From the NCBI RefSeq assembly GCF_963675165.1, contig NC_087385.1, forward strand, positions 3,162,501-3,226,500: a DNA stretch of 64,000 nucleotides, in the 5' to 3' direction. The number at the start of each line of letters is the position of its first letter. Within the stretch, counting starts at the first letter, position 1. Source of the stretch: Halichondria panicea. Taxonomy: Eukaryota; Porifera; Demospongiae; Suberitida; Halichondriidae. This document shows positions 61,711-64,000 of this stretch, piece by piece. The notes under the pieces were generated by a model. The model was given only the letters and a program-made list of their open reading frames with translations, was not told the DNA's origin and searched no databases. The position numbers and the translations under genes are program-made.

Positions 61711-62432
61711 CAGTAGGCCTATAAAACCATATCAGCATCAATTTAGCCAATGGAATCTTTTCATGTGATATTTTTGTTTCCTTTAATTAGGACACCACGC
61801 CTTTCCAGCAGTCCTTATTACTTGGTTGGTGACTCATCTTCTCATCTTCTAATTTAATAAGTAGCACATGGCCATATTTAGCCAATGGAATTTTCAATGC
61901 TTTTCATGTGATATTTTAATGTGATATTTTAATTAGAACACCACACCTATACAAAGCTAGCTAGATTGTACTACTACTCTAGATATATGTACAGTGTGCC
62001 CCATGCCGGAACGAAAAGATCAGTAAAACACTGTACTTCGAGCATAAGAAATTGTACGTGAGTGGTAATGTATGACCCAACGATCAGACCCTAATGGAGG
62101 ATCGATAATGATTTTTGTTTCTCTGATGCGCAGATACAAATTTTGGACTCTACTAAGCTACTATCTACTAAGCTACTATCATGTGTACGTACGTATACGT
62201 GTACGTGCATGTATAAAAGTGATTCTGTTCACAGGTTATGCTTCTTGTGATGAACTTCCTTGTCATAACTCTGATAGCAGTGATATACATACTGTGATGT
62301 ACATACTGATACTAGAGGATGATTTTGATATGTCTGGGGTAGGTTCTACGTATAATGTATCACGTCAGTATCACGTCAGACGTCAGGTTCAATTTCATCA
62401 CAACTTCTATCTTGTTACAGAATGATCACTGA
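61711..62432. other. Spacer, no gene seen
   Basis: TAGCCAATGGAATTTTC and TTTTCATGTGATATTTT blocks recur (about 61745-61772 and 61878-61932), and TGTGATATTTTAAT is tandemly repeated. AGCTACTATCTACTA is duplicated near 62156. No gene was recognised. Confidence 0.5.
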
Positions 62433-63008
62433 GTGAAATTGAAGCTGAATTTGAAGATAGGGAGTCGTGTGTGGTGAACCAACAGATCCCAGTGAGATTT
62501 TATATAATGTTTCTCTTGACTTGGCAATCGCTATTCAAAGTGGGAATGAATGTTTTGTTTTTGTTCTTCTTCTCCTTGGTCTATACCCAATGCCAAACAA
62601 AACCTTGTGAAAGTAGAAAGTACTAAGGCCTTAATTTCGCAAGTACCAAAATGTCATTCTCTGTATTCACTGGACCTCTGCAAAATTACCCTCCCGAATA
62701 AAACCGTTCCTATGTCCAGTTTCAATCGTCATCAATGAAAACCATTAGGACATCAACTGGCTCGACAAATGTTCTGTTACCAAAGTCTCGGTTTGCTCCC
62801 TACAAAATCTCTTCTCACGCCCAGGTTTTTATGAGAAAACTGAACTATGGAGAAATCGCCCTGGTACTCTAACGGATGTGTATGATGGTAGGGTTTGGAA
62901 TGAGTTCCTAAACCCCGACCATTTCTTTTGCTCCCTTATAAACTCTAAACATAAGTTGGGGCAATTTATTCGTCAATTCAAAACTTACCGAAATTTATTT
63001 TTTTGGTA
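62433..63008 (+). pseudogene. EnSpm/CACTA (Tnp2-type) transposase remnant
   Basis: Several frames follow the N-terminal order of Tnp2-type transposases: MFLLTWQSLFKVGMNVLF (the hydrophobic block before the zinc site), PKCHSLYSLDLC (the conserved CPKCHSLY with the first Cys changed), FNRH, then TKVSVCSLQNLFSRPGFYEK, TELWRNRPGTLTDVYDGRVW and NEFLNPDHFF, matching the conserved RPGFxEKCExWRxR and DVYDGxVW blocks. The next expected block (LNxDWFQPF, with a catalytic Asp) is gone and the frame ends at a TAA (63006-63008). At least three frame changes. Inactive. Recognition is from motif order. Confidence 0.75.
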
Positions 63009-64000
63009 AACAAAATTAAACTTTAATGTATCATTGTATTTAATGTATCAATCATTGTATCTTACATCTATACTCTTACATCTATAAAATAATAGTTCAA
63101 ACATAGTGTTAACTTTTGATCTTGAGAGCTTGAGAGCTTGACCCGGGTACGTGGAGAGGGGAGTGACTGGGGATCAGAGTTCAAGCTAGAAAATAAAGAG
63201 TGAAGGTCAGTTGACTGTATGTATACACTTGTATACCTAGAGCTCGGCTGTTGAATGCTGGAGCAGCAAGCATGCTTCCCACTTCACTTAGGTGAATTAG
63301 GCTAGTAGTTTGTTTTGTCTGTTTGTGTAATTACTATTATATGAAGCGTTGTGTTGAGAAGGCTTGCACACGAAGCTACTGATGGGTTTCTGATAGACTA
63401 TGGCAAGTTTGTGCTTCCAACAAGTTTGTGCTTCCAATTCCAACTGCAACCATAGGGTCATCGTAGAGTCTGGTTTCAATGCTTGAGAGGACAGCACTGA
63501 GAGGACAGACTATTTGACTTTGTGCTTCCAACAGCAACCCATAGGACCATCGTAAGAAGAAGAAGCCTTCTTGACAACACCACAACACCACATGCAGGAT
63601 ACTACGGTGTGTAATCAGTGCCAAAATAGGAATGCAAAAATTAGAAGCAGAAGTTCACAAAATTATGACCACAACCCACAGAACTGCAACCATGCACAAC
63701 TGATAAAACTGTAACCCAAAAAATGGGTGCATCAATGAAACTGGATGCACGGGCAGTGATAGCTGTGGGTTTGAAACATAGGAAATGATTGGAAATGATT
63801 GGAATTGATTCAGTTACATGGAATGGAGACTTGGGGCACACTTTAACCTTTAGTGACCTTTTAAAAGGAGGCTATAAAAAGAAAAGAGAGATGTTTCATG
63901 CATCATACAATAATGAAAGCACTGCGGGTGCTGATGTGCCACGGTGGAGGTGCCAAAGCTAATAACATAATACACACACACATTACAATTATTATGATGA
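63009..64000. other. Right end of window, no gene seen
   Basis: No gene was recognised. AATGTATCATTGTATTTAAT-type and TCTTACATCTATA duplications occur at 63018-63090, CAAGTTTGTGCTTCCAA at about 63403-63437, GAGAGGACAG at about 63485-63506, and GGAAATGATT at 63780-63799. Short minus-strand open frames lack domains. Confidence 0.5.

Overview
The window looks like metazoan nuclear DNA, most likely from a demosponge-like early-branching animal. That placement is inference: the DNA is AT-rich, dotted with TAGCTAGCTAGC-type words, has no bacterial-style gene packing, carries intron-like splice sites, and is full of decayed metazoan transposable elements. No intact, confidently functional host gene was found. 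This is an accessory, repeat-dominated region.

Layout. 1-9.0 kb: a large inverted repeat (arms 1-1586 and 8042-8997) with CA/TG satellite inside it, plus a separate insertion at 7264-8041 that carries a dead RecQ-like helicase fragment. 1.8-4.06 kb and 9.56-11.4 kb are direct copies of one repeat (called R here), with a third partial copy at 33.5 kb. 12.0-25.45, 26.8-27.65 and 28.86-31.2 kb: compound CA/TG satellite with a recurring GGCGTGCACACC core. Together with 4.66-7.24 kb, roughly 19-20 kb (about 30%) of the window is this satellite. The very long open frames in it are artefacts of stop-free CA/TG repeats.

27.7-28.24 kb: a broken GIY-YIG retroelement reading frame. 31.4-31.66 kb: a possible small two-exon gene. 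33-43.6 kb: several repeat families, inverted-repeat elements and a degraded coding stretch. 44-54.5 kb: hAT, integrase zinc finger plus PHD finger, P-element-like and IS3-type integrase fossils, a 60-bp minisatellite, and an inverted repeat pair enclosing the block. 56.4-59.3 kb: a frameshifted Tc1/IS630-type transposase convergent with an uncharacterised gene ending in a SHOCT-like segment. 62.4-63.0 kb: an EnSpm/CACTA (Tnp2-type) transposase fossil.

A theme ties these parts together. The DNA is peppered with short tandem duplications (about 8-43 bp, several of 17 bp). Comparing paralogous repeat copies shows they are copy-specific. In three dead transposon genes a microduplication sits at the point where the reading frame breaks.
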